This document shows positions 14,256 through 25,283 of a DNA stretch of 64,000 nucleotides, one piece after another (position 1 is the first letter of the stretch; every line of letters starts with the position of its first letter). This DNA is from Craspedostauros australis. Lineage: Eukaryota > Bacillariophyta > Bacillariophyceae > Mastogloiales > Achnanthaceae. Where the stretch lies: assembly GCA_026770025.1 (NCBI GenBank), contig JAMXDE010000022.1, positions 1 to 64,000 of the forward strand, in the 5' to 3' direction. The notes under the pieces are model-generated. The model saw only the letters and a list, made by a program, of their open reading frames with translations. It searched no databases and had not been told where the DNA came from. The position numbers and the translations under genes were made by a program.

Positions 14256-15860
14256 GATTAACAGTCGCAAGCATCTATCGTGAGAGTGAACGGATACTGA
14301 AGTGCTGCGCATGCCTTGGTGACATCACGCTGTCCCCTACCTTTGATTCCGGCCCAAGAAAGGCCCAACGCGTTCGTGACGACGGACCAATTGCTCGTGT
14401 GCGCAGATTGCTACGTGCCGCCACACCCGCTTCGCCCTGCCAGAGTACAGAAAGGCTCACCCACTGTTGCGAATATCGCAGGTGGAGTAATTCTTCCCTA
14501 AAACAACCAAGTTCCGCACCACTGCGTTACTTACGATAGCTGGTCAGCTAAAAGACAAAGGTGTAAAAGCCCGTGAAGCAAGTCACACGTAAACACTTGG
14601 CCTGGTCAGCATCGACAAAGGTGAAAGCCCATGAAGCAAGACACACGTAAAAACTTGGAGCGTAAAGGCCCTCTGAAACCTATCGGCAGTCTCATCGTGA
14701 GTTGTCGCGACCAGGTCAGTCGTTAACACTAAGTCTAAGCCGTACTTGAGATCGGTTAACGTCCAAAAGGGACGCAGAGATAACTGCTAACCAGACTAGC
14801 GTCTGCCCTTGACTGGGGAAGAAACGTGATCGGTAGGAATACCGCGGAAGCAACCCGTAAAGCTAGCATTGTGCTGATAGCAATATCACACAAGTGAGTC
14901 TAACGACACCGGAAGGCAGGTATACGCTGGACGAAAACGCGAGTGGTGGAACCAGGTGAATTAAAGCAGTTGCTGGCACCTGGGGGGCACTGCGCTCATT
15001 AGCGTGCAAAATCCTGTTAGCATCAGGTACATCGGGCAAGCTGCTGCCAGATCTAAAAGACGTATAGCAAGCTGATCCGTGGCACTCAAAGGAGGCACGG
15101 ATTGGATCGAAGGTCCAACTGGGTGAAACCAAAGGTGCACCACATCCTGGTGGAGCACAGCTGAACAAGCGCAAGAATACAGCGTTCGGGGAGACGAAAT
15201 CCGAACGGGCAGGGCCATCCAACGCGCAATCCATCCGCGACGTTTCATCGTTTCAAGACCAACAAAACCAACAATCGTTCCATCAACAACAGCCATTTGC
15301 GCTCAGTCCACCTTCTGATTGGCTACGAATTCCTTCAGTTCGTACCATCACTGGCGCGTCACATCGGTTCACAACTCCTTCGCCATCCCAGTCATCCATC
15401 GGACTTCGGGTCGCGCGCCAACAAATAATCCAACCAGGAAATTCACACGGTCCTGAATGACATTTTTCCATCGGTCATACTTCGCCTCGGATTAAGCACG
15501 GTCATCTTCGCATTCATCAATCGGGAAATTCACACGGTCCCGTCTGGCCTTCCATCCGTCAGTCAGTCACAATTCGAGACACAGCGCACGGATTAACCGC
15601 AGTCCACTCGTGACATCATACCACAGCTGACGCCTTCGCCATCACTGGCGCTTTGCATCCGGCACCACTTCCATTCCCAACGGATTCCGACAAGCGCAGA
15701 AGTCCACCGTCACATCCCGGCGAACACTTCGACATCACAGCGGACGACACAGTCATTTCCAAGTGTGACCACTTTCCTGGGAGCTGCGGGAAATACTCGT
15801 CCGATAAAATAGTAACAAATCCGGACCAACAACCGCCTCCTCGCAACACCCAGCTACACG
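14256..15860 (+). other. Long untranslated leader of element C
   Basis: About 1.6 kb between the 5' LTR and the first gag codon has no convincing reading frame. It contains a direct tandem pair of about 62 bp at 14541-14661 (units start TGGTCAGC) and later repeats of the phrase GGGAAATTCACACGGTCC or close variants near 15435-15540. This would hold the primer-binding and packaging signals of the element, but I cannot point to them. Copia leaders are usually much shorter. Confidence 0.6.
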
Positions 15861-16150
15861 ATGTCCAACCCAATCCCAATCAACGACACCATCCTTAAGC
15901 ACGTCCTCAGCGTTCTCGGATATGACAACTCGTCTACTGAATGGCTTATCTTGCACACCGAAGAGATCCGAACCATCATGGATTTCGCTTCGCTCCATCG
16001 CGAAGACATGCTCGATATGGACGCCACCATCCAGGTGCCTGATCCAGAACCCGACTACGTAGCCCAACTGTCTAAGGTAGCAATCCGGAAATTCACAAAT
16101 GCCATTGGCTGGTTCAGTGTTCAACCTAATCCCACTGCAGAGACATGGCG
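15861..16150 (+). other. Gag region of element C, part before the solo LTR
   Basis: Open reading frame starting MSNPIPINDTILKHVLS, about 97 residues long before the family-B solo LTR interrupts it. The start follows the leader directly and no earlier in-frame protein is seen. It shows no zinc knuckle. Its assignment to gag rests on position between the leader and protease-integrase. More gag-like sequence follows at about 16952-17350 and, after B1, from 25290. Confidence 0.6.
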
Positions 16151-16945
16151 TGTCGAGATGTGCATGTGAGTACACGTCAAGATGTACGTGTATATGTGCA
16201 TCGTTCACCCGCTATTCTCTCATACGCACTTGGACGGTATAACTACATTCGTGTCGATAGTATACTGTGATTCGTCAGAATTACAGCGGAAATGGAACAC
16301 ACAAAAAGGGGCAAGATTTCTGGAGGAAATTTGCAAATAACGATTTCTGGAAGAATCAGAAGATCGTCCGTCCATGCATCAATGGTACCAAGAGAATCTC
16401 GAGGTACTTCCCAACCAAACCTCAGATGACGATATCATCTGACAGACTACAGCATCACCAATGGAACGTGACATCTGGAGAGCAGAAGGACGCCTACTGA
16501 CATCGACAGGATGTCAACATGTCACCACGTCGACAGCTGTCTCCAAGTCAGAGCAGGAGGCAAAGATGCGATGACCCATGAAGATCATGGATACTGAAGG
16601 TGAACTTCAAATGGTAAGTACTCATGGAGTAGAAGCCAGTACTGAACGAACAGAGTGTCGAATGCGGAGTACGCATCGAACACGGAGTATCGCGTAGCAT
16701 GAGCACACGATGTCGAGAGAGAGAGAGAGAGAGAATACAGAGAGGAGCGAGAGAGGATCTCGCGTACCGACTCATAGTCGGAGACCGAATCTACGAAACA
16801 GATTGAAGCGCCGAGAGCATCGGGCAAGAGAACGGGCGTACACCAAGAGGATCGGAGTAGCCAAGTAATGAAATAGCAAACAGACGACTATCAACCAACA
16901 CCATCTTCCACGATCGTAGGTTACCGTGAGCGGAACTTGCCAACA
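16151..16945 (+). repeat. Solo family-B LTR inside element C
   Basis: A 795-bp LTR beginning TGTCGAGATG and ending TTGCCAACA, with no internal coding sequence attached. It is flanked by ATGGCG (16145-16150) and ATGGCA (16946-16951), a 6-bp target duplication with one mismatch. A solo LTR is the usual product of recombination between the two LTRs of a complete insertion. Confidence 0.9.
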
Positions 16946-16951
16946 ATGGCA

Positions 16952-17350
16952 GGAACTCAACCAAGCTTCGTACATGGAGTATGTCGCTCGGACGTTCACA
17001 CCCTCGCCTGCATCCTCCACCGCCATGCCTGACGCAGCCACCAGCGCATTCCCCTTCGAACCAACGAAGACCGAACCAACGGAGAAGACCGGACGCGACC
17101 TCGCCGCAGATTTCAACCGTAGCATCAAGCGTAACATTAGCGACTACCCAAAGTTGTCTGATGATAAATACTTCGCTACATTCCATCGTCGTCTGCGTGC
17201 CACCGCTGCTGCTCATGGCATCTCCAATGTTCTCGATACTGACTACGTCCCGTCCGATGAACAAGCCGAGCTCTTCAAGGTGCAGTCCACCTTCCTCTTC
17301 AACGTGTTTGTATCCAACCTGCAGACCACGAAGAGTAGGAAGTGTGTCAC
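16952..17350 (+). other. Gag region of element C, part between the two insertions
   Basis: An open stretch of about 130 residues, rich in charged helices (for example DLAADFNRSIKRNISDYP), lies between the solo LTR and B1. It has the helical look of a copia gag or UBN2-type domain, although that assignment is from position and composition only. B1 begins right after the target duplication TCCATA at 17351-17356. Confidence 0.6.
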
Positions 17351-17356
17351 TCCATA

Positions 17357-18147
17357 TGTTGGCAAGTTCCGCGCACGGTAACCTACGATCGTGGAAGATG
17401 GTGTTGGTTGATAGTCGTCTGTTTGCTATTTCATTACTTGGCTACTCCGATGCTCTCGGTGTACGCCCGTTCTCTTGCCCGATGCTCTCGGCGCTTCAAT
17501 CTGTTTCGTAGATTCGGTCTCCGACTATGAGTCGGTACGCGAGATCCTCTCTCGCTCCTCTCTGTATTCTCTCTCTCTCTCTCAACATCGTGTGCTCGTG
17601 CTACACGATGCTTCGTGTTCGATGCGTACTCCGCATTCGACACTCTGTTCATTCAGTACTGGCTTCTACTCCATGAGTACTTACCATTTGAAGTTCACCT
17701 TCAGTATCCATGATCTTCATGGGTCATCGTATCTTCGCCTCCTGCTCTGACTTGGAGACAGCTGTCGACGTGGTGACATGTTGACATCCTGTCGACGTCA
17801 GTAGGCGTCCTTCTGCTCTCCAGATGTCACGTTCCATTGGTGATGCAGTAGTCTGTCAGATGATATCGTCATCTGAGGTTTAGTTGGGAAGTACCTCGAG
17901 ATTCTCTTGGTACCATTGATGCATGGACGGACGATTTTCTGATTCTTCCAGAAATCGTTATTTGCAAATTTCCTCCAGAAATCTTGCCCCTTTTTGTGTG
18001 TTCCATTTCCCCTGTAATTCTGACGAATCACAGCATACTATCGACACGAGTATAGTTATACCGTCCAAGTGCGTATGAGAGAATAGCGGGTGAACGATGC
18101 ACATATACACGTACATCTTGATATATACTCACATGTACATCTCGACA
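17357..18147 (-). repeat. 3' LTR of B1
   Basis: A 791-bp LTR (+ strand reads TGTTGGCAAG to CATCTCGACA), nearly identical to 24493-25283. The target duplication TCCATA lies immediately outside it. Confidence 0.93.
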
Positions 18148-18167
18148 CCCTTCCTGTGTGCATTCGG

Positions 18168-21100
18168 TCATTCGAATGTTCTCGATGTGTCAAGGTACGA
18201 CTTCTCATGTTCACGTTGCAAGTCGGCCTTGATGTTCTTGGTGAATCCGTCGCTTGTGTTCTGCTCGGATTTGACGAAAATGATTTCGATGGTTTTGTTG
18301 ATTACCATGTTCCTCACGTAGTGATGGCGCACGTCGATGTGCCGCGATCGTTGGGATGTTGATGGGTTCTTGGCGATGAAGATTGCCCCGATGTTGTCCA
18401 CGCGGACCTTGATCGGTGTCTTCACTGGGACGCCCACACTTTCGAGTAGCTGCATGACGAAGAAGATCTCCTTTGCCGCTTCGGAAAGGGCAACGTATTC
18501 TGCTTCGGATGAGCTGAGTGTGACGGCCTTCTGTGCCTTGGATCGCCAAAGGATTGGTACCTTGCACAGGTATAGGATGAATCCCCCTACGCTGATTCTT
18601 GTATTCTTGTCTCCTGCATATTCGCTATCGCAGAAGAGCTCCATGTCCCAGCCGTCGTCATCTGGACGCGCTGGATGGATCTTCAATCCATAGTCCTTTG
18701 TATCGATCACATACTTGATGATCCGATACATCTCCTTCATTGCAGCCTTGGTGGGCCCGATCAATACCTTGGAGAGTTCCCTCACAGGGTTCGCGATATC
18801 TGGTCGCGAGTGCTTGATGAGGAAGAGTAGCATACCGACGCCTCGGCGGTATTCGGCATGTTCTTCCGGTCCGACCTTCTGCAGTCCGTTATCTTCGGAT
18901 GGTCGTACGATGATTTGACCCGGGGTTCCCGGTGTCCCATAACGTTGCATCTTCTCAACTTTGGCTCCGAATTCCTCGATGAGGTGTCGGATGAGATGTG
19001 GTTGACGCAATGTCGCTCTAGTCTTGTCATGGTTCAATTCGATGTTGCAGCTGAGGTAGTCTCCGAGTCCGCGCTCGATTGTCACCTTGAATTTGCTGCC
19101 TTGGATGTCCTTCAGGAATGTCTCCAGTGCCTTGGAGTCTCCGCAACAGAAGCAATCGTCCACGTAGATGGCCACGATCATGCTTCCTTCGTTCGTCTTC
19201 CTGTAGAACAGGCACGGGTCTGCTGCGCTCTGTTCGAAGTTGATATTCTTGAGGGTCGATACCAACATCTTGAACCATTGCCTGGCGCTCTGCACAAGTC
19301 CGTAGATTGGCTTGTGTAGGGTCAGGGCTTCGTCTGGTTGATGATCCATCCTGTTGGGACAGTTCATGTAGATCTCCTCGTCGAGGTCTCCATGTAGGAA
19401 TGCCGTTACGACATCGACGAGTGCGCAGTCCATCTTCTTGATTAGCATGATCACCATCATGACCCGATAGGTCACGTCATGGATGACGGGTGAGTAATGC
19501 TCTTGGAAGTCTACTCCTGCAACTTGTGAATAGCCACATGCAACGAGCCGTGCTCGATGTGTGCCGTCACGCTTCAGCTTGAAGACCCATTTGCACTTGC
19601 AGCATCTGCGGCCGCGTGGGATGGCGTCTCGTTTGATCTTGCTATACACCTTGCGTGTATCCATGGAGTCGAACTCCTTCTTGATGGCTGCTCGATATCC
19701 CTTTCGATGGATAGGATCTGGGTGATTGAAGGCTCCGTCGAACGTTGTAGGTTCGATGTGCTTCTCTGGTTCCTTGTTCTCGTCCTGCATCGACAATCCG
19801 ATGTCGATCGCTGGTGATTCGGTAATGATTGCATTCATTCCGTATAGTCCTGTTGTGCTATGATGAGTGATCTCGATCTCTTCATTTTCGTCTTCGATTT
19901 CTTCATCATCTGTAGTTTCGTTGTTGGAATCGTCGATCATCTCGTCGCTGAGTTCGTCACTCGCCTCACTGGATGATGGATCGCTCTCATAGCCTTCTTC
20001 CTTTCGACCTCGTTCGTTGAAGTCTTCGAGCTCGCGCAGAGCTCTGGGAATACTCTTCCCTGTGGTTGGCTTGGGATTAGCTTCTCCCTTCCTGCCTCGT
20101 GCTTCGTGACGTCGGATCCTCTCCTTTCTAGCTATGTCACGCTTGTTTGGTTTGCTTGGTGGAGATCTAGATGGTGTGTCATGTGTAGACCTTGCTGGTG
20201 TGTTCGGAGGAGTGACACCTGTCTCGTCATCGGCTTCGTCGCCGGAGGGTAGGATTTCGTCATCCTCATGATTGGATTCGCTCCGATCTTCCTCGTCATT
20301 CTGGATTAGTTGAGTCACTACTCCGTCGTCCTCATTATCCTCGTCATCACTGTCTGATAGAATGTAGTACCTGTTGCTGTCAGCGAAAGATACTCTCTTC
20401 GCTTCCGATGTTTGACGCGTTGCCGTCCTTGGCGTTGCTCCCTTTCGTCCGATGGTTGTGAAGCCGTCTGCGTCCGTTGTTCCTGTTTCGTTGGATATGT
20501 TCGGTGCTGGTGCCCAACCACGGAACTGTCCGTATGATTGGTTGAGCCACTTGATGTCGCGTGAACAGATGAGTGACTTGGTCGATGGTCTGTACATGTT
20601 GTAGACCCCTGATGCATGTTGGTGTGCATATCCGATGAACACCATCTCTTCTCCTCTGTTCTTGAGTTTCGCGGTAATCCCGCCGTAGGTAGTCTTCACA
20701 ACACCCACCTCTCCAAATGTGCGGAGCGCGTCCGCATATGGTGGATCGTTGCCGAAGAATTGTCGATGTGGTGACTTTCTCTGGTTCTTCGCTACGGTGA
20801 TGTTGGCGATGGCGGTGGCAGTGCTAGCAGCTGCTGCCCACAGGCCATGCCTATACTCTTCATCGAGCTGTGCTCCGTTGAGCATGGAGCGAATCTTGGT
20901 GTAGAGGTACGCGAACTTGCGTTCCACTCTTCCGTTCTGTTGCGGCGTGTTCGATGCCGTGTATTCGAATTTCACGTTGAGTCCTGCATCGATGAGAATA
21001 TCCTCCGTGGATTTGTTCTCTCCGCTGTTGTCACCTCGGAAGATGATCTGTTGGTCACCAGTCTGTGACTTGATCGTCTGGATGAATCGTTTGATGTATC

Positions 21101-24100
21101 CTGGTTGATCACTCTTGTTCTTGAGAAAGAAACTCCAGCAGTGATCCGTGCAGTCGTCCACGATCAGGGTCCAGTAGCGTTTATCTCCGAAGCTTATGTG
21201 TTTAGTGTAACTAATGTCAATGAAGAACCGTTCGCCGCGGCGAGTAGCTCTTGGAATAGTTGCCTTCGGAATATTCTTCACTCTTGCGTTCGCGACCGCG
21301 CAGTCACGACACACCGGCATCTCGCCGATGATTTTCCATCCGTATTGAGCGGCCGTCCGCTTCATGGTCTCGAGTGGCGCGTGGCCGAGCATTCGGTGCA
21401 AGTTCACCGCGCTGATCTCCTTGGATGGATTCTTGACGATGGCTGTGCAAGCCTTGTCGTCGTCTGTTGGCATGATGGGATGCATCTGCACTCCCGTGAT
21501 GAATCCGTTGGATGTGGGGAAGACTCGATCGAACACGATCTTCGTTCCGGATCCGTTGATGATGTCCATCAGAATGCCGTTGTTACCAAGCTGGTAACCG
21601 TTGTACAGAGCCTTGTTCGTGGAGAAAAGGTTCACCGCCATCTTGGGTGTGTACTTCACATCATCGAGCCGGATGACGTGGCCAGTGTTGTCTCGCTGTT
21701 TGACTTTCAAACGAATGGATCCCATCTTGGGAGAGTCCAGCTTCGTGCTGTCTCCCACTTGGACGAAGGACTTGATGTGCCGCACGTTGAAGAGAGCGGC
21801 GTCCGAGTTGACGATGTGACACGAAGCTCCGCTATCGGCGAGCCAGGTGTCTTTGTTGACCTTGTCCTTGTACTTGGTGCTCAGTTCGTGGAGTTGCTCC
21901 ACAGCTGCCGCAGCTATCTCGTCGTCGAAGCTGCCGTCGTCGTTGTCTTCGTGGACTCCATCTTCGTTGTATGGATGATGATGGTCTCCGTCATCCATGT
22001 CGTCGGGTAGTTGCGCGTAGTCCGATGGAATCGTAGTGTTCCGATGAGATCCTGTGGCTGGATCGTATGGGTAGACGCGTGATCGCTCTCGCAAGAGCAC
22101 GCGCATGCATCCTCCAAGGATGTAATGCAGATCCGTATCTGGGATCGTTTCCGAGTCGTTCCCTTCCAGTATGCGGTTGACGATGATTGCATTGGCGAGG
22201 ATCTCTTCGATTGAGTCGAAGTGCTCGGATAGGATGGATCCCATCATGTTCACCCATATTGGCATGAGTGCTCCTCGTGTCGTTCCTGGGAATACTCGCA
22301 TTCCCGCTTCCATCACGGCGTCAAAGATGAGCTGCTTTTGGATTATCAATGCTGTTGCTGTTGCATTCGGGATGGTGCTGTGACGGAGGAGGTAGTCGAC
22401 GCTATTGGGATTCTCAATATCCGGGAAGTCGATATTCGATGGATAGACGACACGCTCGTTTGGATTGAAGCTGTCGTCTGGATGATTGCCGTCCTCGGAT
22501 TCGTCGCTGTCATCCTCGTCGAAGATGCCCGATCTGTTGTTCCCCGCCGCTGGAGGAGGCGGCGCCGCGGCGCGGCGCGTTTCGCCTTGATTGATGAAGG
22601 TTCCCGTTCTCTCGTATCTCCCAGCTTGAGGAGGAGGCAACTCGTCACGGTTCGCCTCGTCGTCTTCATCTGCGCCGTCCTCGTCGGCGTCGTCGTCGTC
22701 GTCATCGCTCATGGCCTCTTCGATGTCGCTATCGTTGGCCTCGTCCATCTCAGCTTCGTCGCCGTATGAACCGATCAGGTCGTGCGCGTTGAAGCAGCAT
22801 TCGTAGCTCACTTCGCGTCTTGGATCCACCTCGTGGATGATTGGCTCCTCACTGAGCCACTCCGGGATGATCTCATCATCCTGCACTTCGTCGTCACTCC
22901 CGACGTATTCGAAGTTATCGAAGAAGGAGTCTTCGATGTAGTCGTCGGACACCAACATGCAGAGCGGCATGTCCTTTGCAGAGAGTACCATCTCGTGCCC
23001 GCTCTTGTCGTGTCCTTCCGTAGCCGCGTTGGCTTGTTCGTTGTTCTTCTTCTCGTTGAACTTCTTCTTTCGACATTCCGCCTCGCGATGTCCGAAGATG
23101 CCGCAGTAGTTGCACTTGCCCTTGAAGCCGCTTCCCTTGTTGCGCTTTCCGTTCATCTTGTTGTTGTTGTTGTTGTTTTTCTTGTTGTTCGGTTTCTTGC
23201 GTTCTGGGCAATCGGCGGATCTATGGCCATACACGCCACAGTTGTGGCAAGTACCCTTGAAGTTACCGGTGCTTGTGAAGCCGGTGTCGTTGCTCTTCGT
23301 GTTGCTGTCTTGGAAGTCGTCGACGTATGCCTTGCCTCCTCTGTGGGTGGCGTATGCAGTACGGAGTACTCCTCTGATCGCGTTGATGGTAACCAGTTCC
23401 GGATTGAACGTGAGTTGGTGTTGGAAGTTCACGACGTGGGTTTTGTATTCCACGCTCACCGTGCTGAGGATCTGCATGATCATTTCCTCGTCTGTGATCT
23501 CGTACTTGACATCGTGGAGACGCGATCGTAGACTCTCGAGTTGCGTGATGTAGATGTCGGGGTCCGTGTCTCTCTTCATCTTTTCGTTGTTGAATTGGCG
23601 CTTGAGTTTGATCTTCGTTACTGCGTCGGATGGTCGGAACTTCTCCGCGAGAACGTTCCACGCTCCGTGTGCGTCTCCTTCGGGGTAGTCGACGGAGATG
23701 CATTGGTTGATGTACTGGATGGCTTGCTTGCCCTTTCCTTTCTCTGCATCCATCATGAGGATCAGATCGCTGAAGCAATCGCATCCCAGCTCGTAGATCT
23801 CCTCCATCGCTTCCTTGTCTTCATCGGCGGCTGCCGCGATCTCGCTCACTGTTGGCACCTTGGTCTTGCCCAACATCACGTCTCTCGTCTTCTGTGCACG
23901 AGCGTATGCCTTCGCTTGGGACTCCCATGCGCTGTAGTCTTCCTGTTCACCGCTGAACATCGGCGCCTTGATGCGTCGCTTGTTCACGTTGGCTGATGTC
24001 GCCATGTTGATTCGTTGTTTCGTCGTTGGTGCGCTCGCGCCCTTGATTTTCGTCTGTTTCTGTGTTGTCGATTCTTCGATTTTCGCCTGTTGTTGCGCGG

Positions 24101-24410
24101 AGATTGTTTTCGTCACAAATTCTCCTCCTGGTGGTGTCTCACTTTTCCCACCCTGTTTGGCTGTGCGAATGCTCTTCGTCACACCAGTCTCCTCTTGCTT
24201 GATCGCCTTGAGAATCCTCTTCTCCTTACGATGTAGTCTTGCAGACCGTTCTTCTTCGGTCTCGTCGATCGCGCTTGCGTCTGCGCTTGATAGGACAGTA
24301 GCCGCGGCTGCTTCCTTCTCTTCTCGTGGTGGAGTCTCACTCGCACCTTCTTCTCTCTTGATAGTCGGATTGGACAGAGGGATGTCTTTCAATTCCTCTT
24401 CCTCGCTCAT
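18168..24410 (-). CDS. Gag-pol polyprotein of B1
   Basis: One open frame of 2080 residues, read on the - strand. Gag occupies about residues 1-380. Two CCHC zinc knuckles follow (CHNCGVYGHRSADC near 387-400 and CNYCGIFGHREAEC near 431-444). A highly acidic spacer of about 400 residues comes next, then the protease motif DSGASCH near 858. Pre-integrase and integrase follow, with acidic residues in FFIDISY (near 1061), RGDNSGE (near 1122) and NGRVERKF (near 1162). Reverse transcriptase has YVDD near 1749. RNase H lies near 1915-2030, with FCDSEYAGD, SSSEAEYVAL and RVDNIGA. The protein would form particles and copy and integrate the element. The open frame and near-identical LTRs indicate recent activity. 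The acidic spacer between knuckles and protease is unusual. Confidence 0.93.
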   Translation of the reverse strand: MSEEEELKDIPLSNPTIKREEGASETPPREEKEAAAATVLSSADASAIDETEEERSARLHRKEKRILKAIKQEETGVTKSIRTAKQGGKSETPPGGEFVTKTISAQQQAKIEESTTQKQTKIKGASAPTTKQRINMATSANVNKRRIKAPMFSGEQEDYSAWESQAKAYARAQKTRDVMLGKTKVPTVSEIAAAADEDKEAMEEIYELGCDCFSDLILMMDAEKGKGKQAIQYINQCISVDYPEGDAHGAWNVLAEKFRPSDAVTKIKLKRQFNNEKMKRDTDPDIYITQLESLRSRLHDVKYEITDEEMIMQILSTVSVEYKTHVVNFQHQLTFNPELVTINAIRGVLRTAYATHRGGKAYVDDFQDSNTKSNDTGFTSTGNFKGTCHNCGVYGHRSADCPERKKPNNKKNNNNNNKMNGKRNKGSGFKGKCNYCGIFGHREAECRKKKFNEKKNNEQANAATEGHDKSGHEMVLSAKDMPLCMLVSDDYIEDSFFDNFEYVGSDDEVQDDEIIPEWLSEEPIIHEVDPRREVSYECCFNAHDLIGSYGDEAEMDEANDSDIEEAMSDDDDDDADEDGADEDDEANRDELPPPQAGRYERTGTFINQGETRRAAAPPPPAAGNNRSGIFDEDDSDESEDGNHPDDSFNPNERVVYPSNIDFPDIENPNSVDYLLRHSTIPNATATALIIQKQLIFDAVMEAGMRVFPGTTRGALMPIWVNMMGSILSEHFDSIEEILANAIIVNRILEGNDSETIPDTDLHYILGGCMRVLLRERSRVYPYDPATGSHRNTTIPSDYAQLPDDMDDGDHHHPYNEDGVHEDNDDGSFDDEIAAAAVEQLHELSTKYKDKVNKDTWLADSGASCHIVNSDAALFNVRHIKSFVQVGDSTKLDSPKMGSIRLKVKQRDNTGHVIRLDDVKYTPKMAVNLFSTNKALYNGYQLGNNGILMDIINGSGTKIVFDRVFPTSNGFITGVQMHPIMPTDDDKACTAIVKNPSKEISAVNLHRMLGHAPLETMKRTAAQYGWKIIGEMPVCRDCAVANARVKNIPKATIPRATRRGERFFIDISYTKHISFGDKRYWTLIVDDCTDHCWSFFLKNKSDQPGYIKRFIQTIKSQTGDQQIIFRGDNSGENKSTEDILIDAGLNVKFEYTASNTPQQNGRVERKFAYLYTKIRSMLNGAQLDEEYRHGLWAAAASTATAIANITVAKNQRKSPHRQFFGNDPPYADALRTFGEVGVVKTTYGGITAKLKNRGEEMVFIGYAHQHASGVYNMYRPSTKSLICSRDIKWLNQSYGQFRGWAPAPNISNETGTTDADGFTTIGRKGATPRTATRQTSEAKRVSFADSNRYYILSDSDDEDNEDDGVVTQLIQNDEEDRSESNHEDDEILPSGDEADDETGVTPPNTPARSTHDTPSRSPPSKPNKRDIARKERIRRHEARGRKGEANPKPTTGKSIPRALRELEDFNERGRKEEGYESDPSSSEASDELSDEMIDDSNNETTDDEEIEDENEEIEITHHSTTGLYGMNAIITESPAIDIGLSMQDENKEPEKHIEPTTFDGAFNHPDPIHRKGYRAAIKKEFDSMDTRKVYSKIKRDAIPRGRRCCKCKWVFKLKRDGTHRARLVACGYSQVAGVDFQEHYSPVIHDVTYRVMMVIMLIKKMDCALVDVVTAFLHGDLDEEIYMNCPNRMDHQPDEALTLHKPIYGLVQSARQWFKMLVSTLKNINFEQSAADPCLFYRKTNEGSMIVAIYVDDCFCCGDSKALETFLKDIQGSKFKVTIERGLGDYLSCNIELNHDKTRATLRQPHLIRHLIEEFGAKVEKMQRYGTPGTPGQIIVRPSEDNGLQKVGPEEHAEYRRGVGMLLFLIKHSRPDIANPVRELSKVLIGPTKAAMKEMYRIIKYVIDTKDYGLKIHPARPDDDGWDMELFCDSEYAGDKNTRISVGGFILYLCKVPILWRSKAQKAVTLSSSEAEYVALSEAAKEIFFVMQLLESVGVPVKTPIKVRVDNIGAIFIAKNPSTSQRSRHIDVRHHYVRNMVINKTIEIIFVKSEQNTSDGFTKNIKADLQREHEKSYLDTSRTFE

Positions 24411-24492
24411 TCAGCCTGCTGCTCTTGAATGATGTTCGTCTTCCTCGCACGATACGATTCGCGGGCTCGCCCTGATCTATCGTTTATAAACG

Positions 24493-25283
24493 TGTTGGCA
24501 AGTTCCGCTCACGGTAACCTACGATCGTGGAAGATGGTGTTGGTTGATAGTCGTCTGTTTGCTATTTCATTACTTGGCTACTCCGATGCTCTCGGTGTAC
24601 GCCCGTTCTCTTGCCCGATGCTCTCGGCGCTTCAATCTGTTTCGTAGATTCGGTCTCCGACTATGAGTCGGTACGCGAGATCCTCTCTCGCTCCTCTCTG
24701 TATTCTCTCTCTCTCTCTCAACATCGTGTGCTCGTGCTACACGATGCTTCGTGTTCGATGCGTACTCCGCATTCGACACTCTGTTCATTCAGTACTGGCT
24801 TCTACTCCATGAGTACTTACCATTTGAAGTTCACCTTCAGTATCCATGATCTTCATGGGTCATCGTATCTTCGCCTCCTGCTCTGACTTGGAGACAGCTG
24901 TCGACGTGGTGACATGTTGACATCCTGTCGACGTCAGTAGGCGTCCTTCTGCTCTCCAGATGTCACGTTCCATTGGTGATGCAGTAGTCTGTCAGATGAT
25001 ATCGTCATCTGAGGTTTAGTTGGGAAGTACCTCGAGATTCTCTTGGTACCATTGATGCATGGACGGACGATTTTCTGATTCTTCCAGAAATCGTTATTTG
25101 CAAATTTCCTCCAGAAATCTTGCCCCTTTTTGTGTGTTCCATTTCCCCTGTAATTCTGACGAATCACAGCATACTATCGACACGAGTATAGTTATACCGT
25201 CCAAGTGCGTATGAGAGAATAGCGGGTGAACGATGCACATATACACGTACATCTTGATATATACTCACATGTACATCTCGACA
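24493..25283 (-). repeat. 5' LTR of B1
   Basis: A 791-bp LTR matching 17357-18147, with TCCATA directly outside at 25284-25289. In the coding direction it would carry the promoter of B1. A TATA box or start site cannot be fixed by eye. Confidence 0.93.

Larger units (their letters stand above)
17357..25283 (-). mobile_element. Whole-looking copia element B1
   Basis: A 7927-bp LTR element of the Ty1/copia order on the - strand, inserted in the gag region of element C. Its LTRs (17357-18147 and 24493-25283, 791 bp each) differ at about one position by eye. They are flanked by the exact 6-bp target duplication TCCATA (17351-17356 and 25284-25289). One open gag-pol frame fills the interior. A purine-rich tract (complement of 18148-18160) precedes the 3' LTR. 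Next to the 5' LTR is a 12-bp perfect palindrome, CGTTTATAAACG (24481-24492). No standard TGG-type primer site is obvious there. The element looks whole and very young. It has two CCHC knuckles and a different RNase H type, so it is a separate lineage from A and C. Confidence 0.93.
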
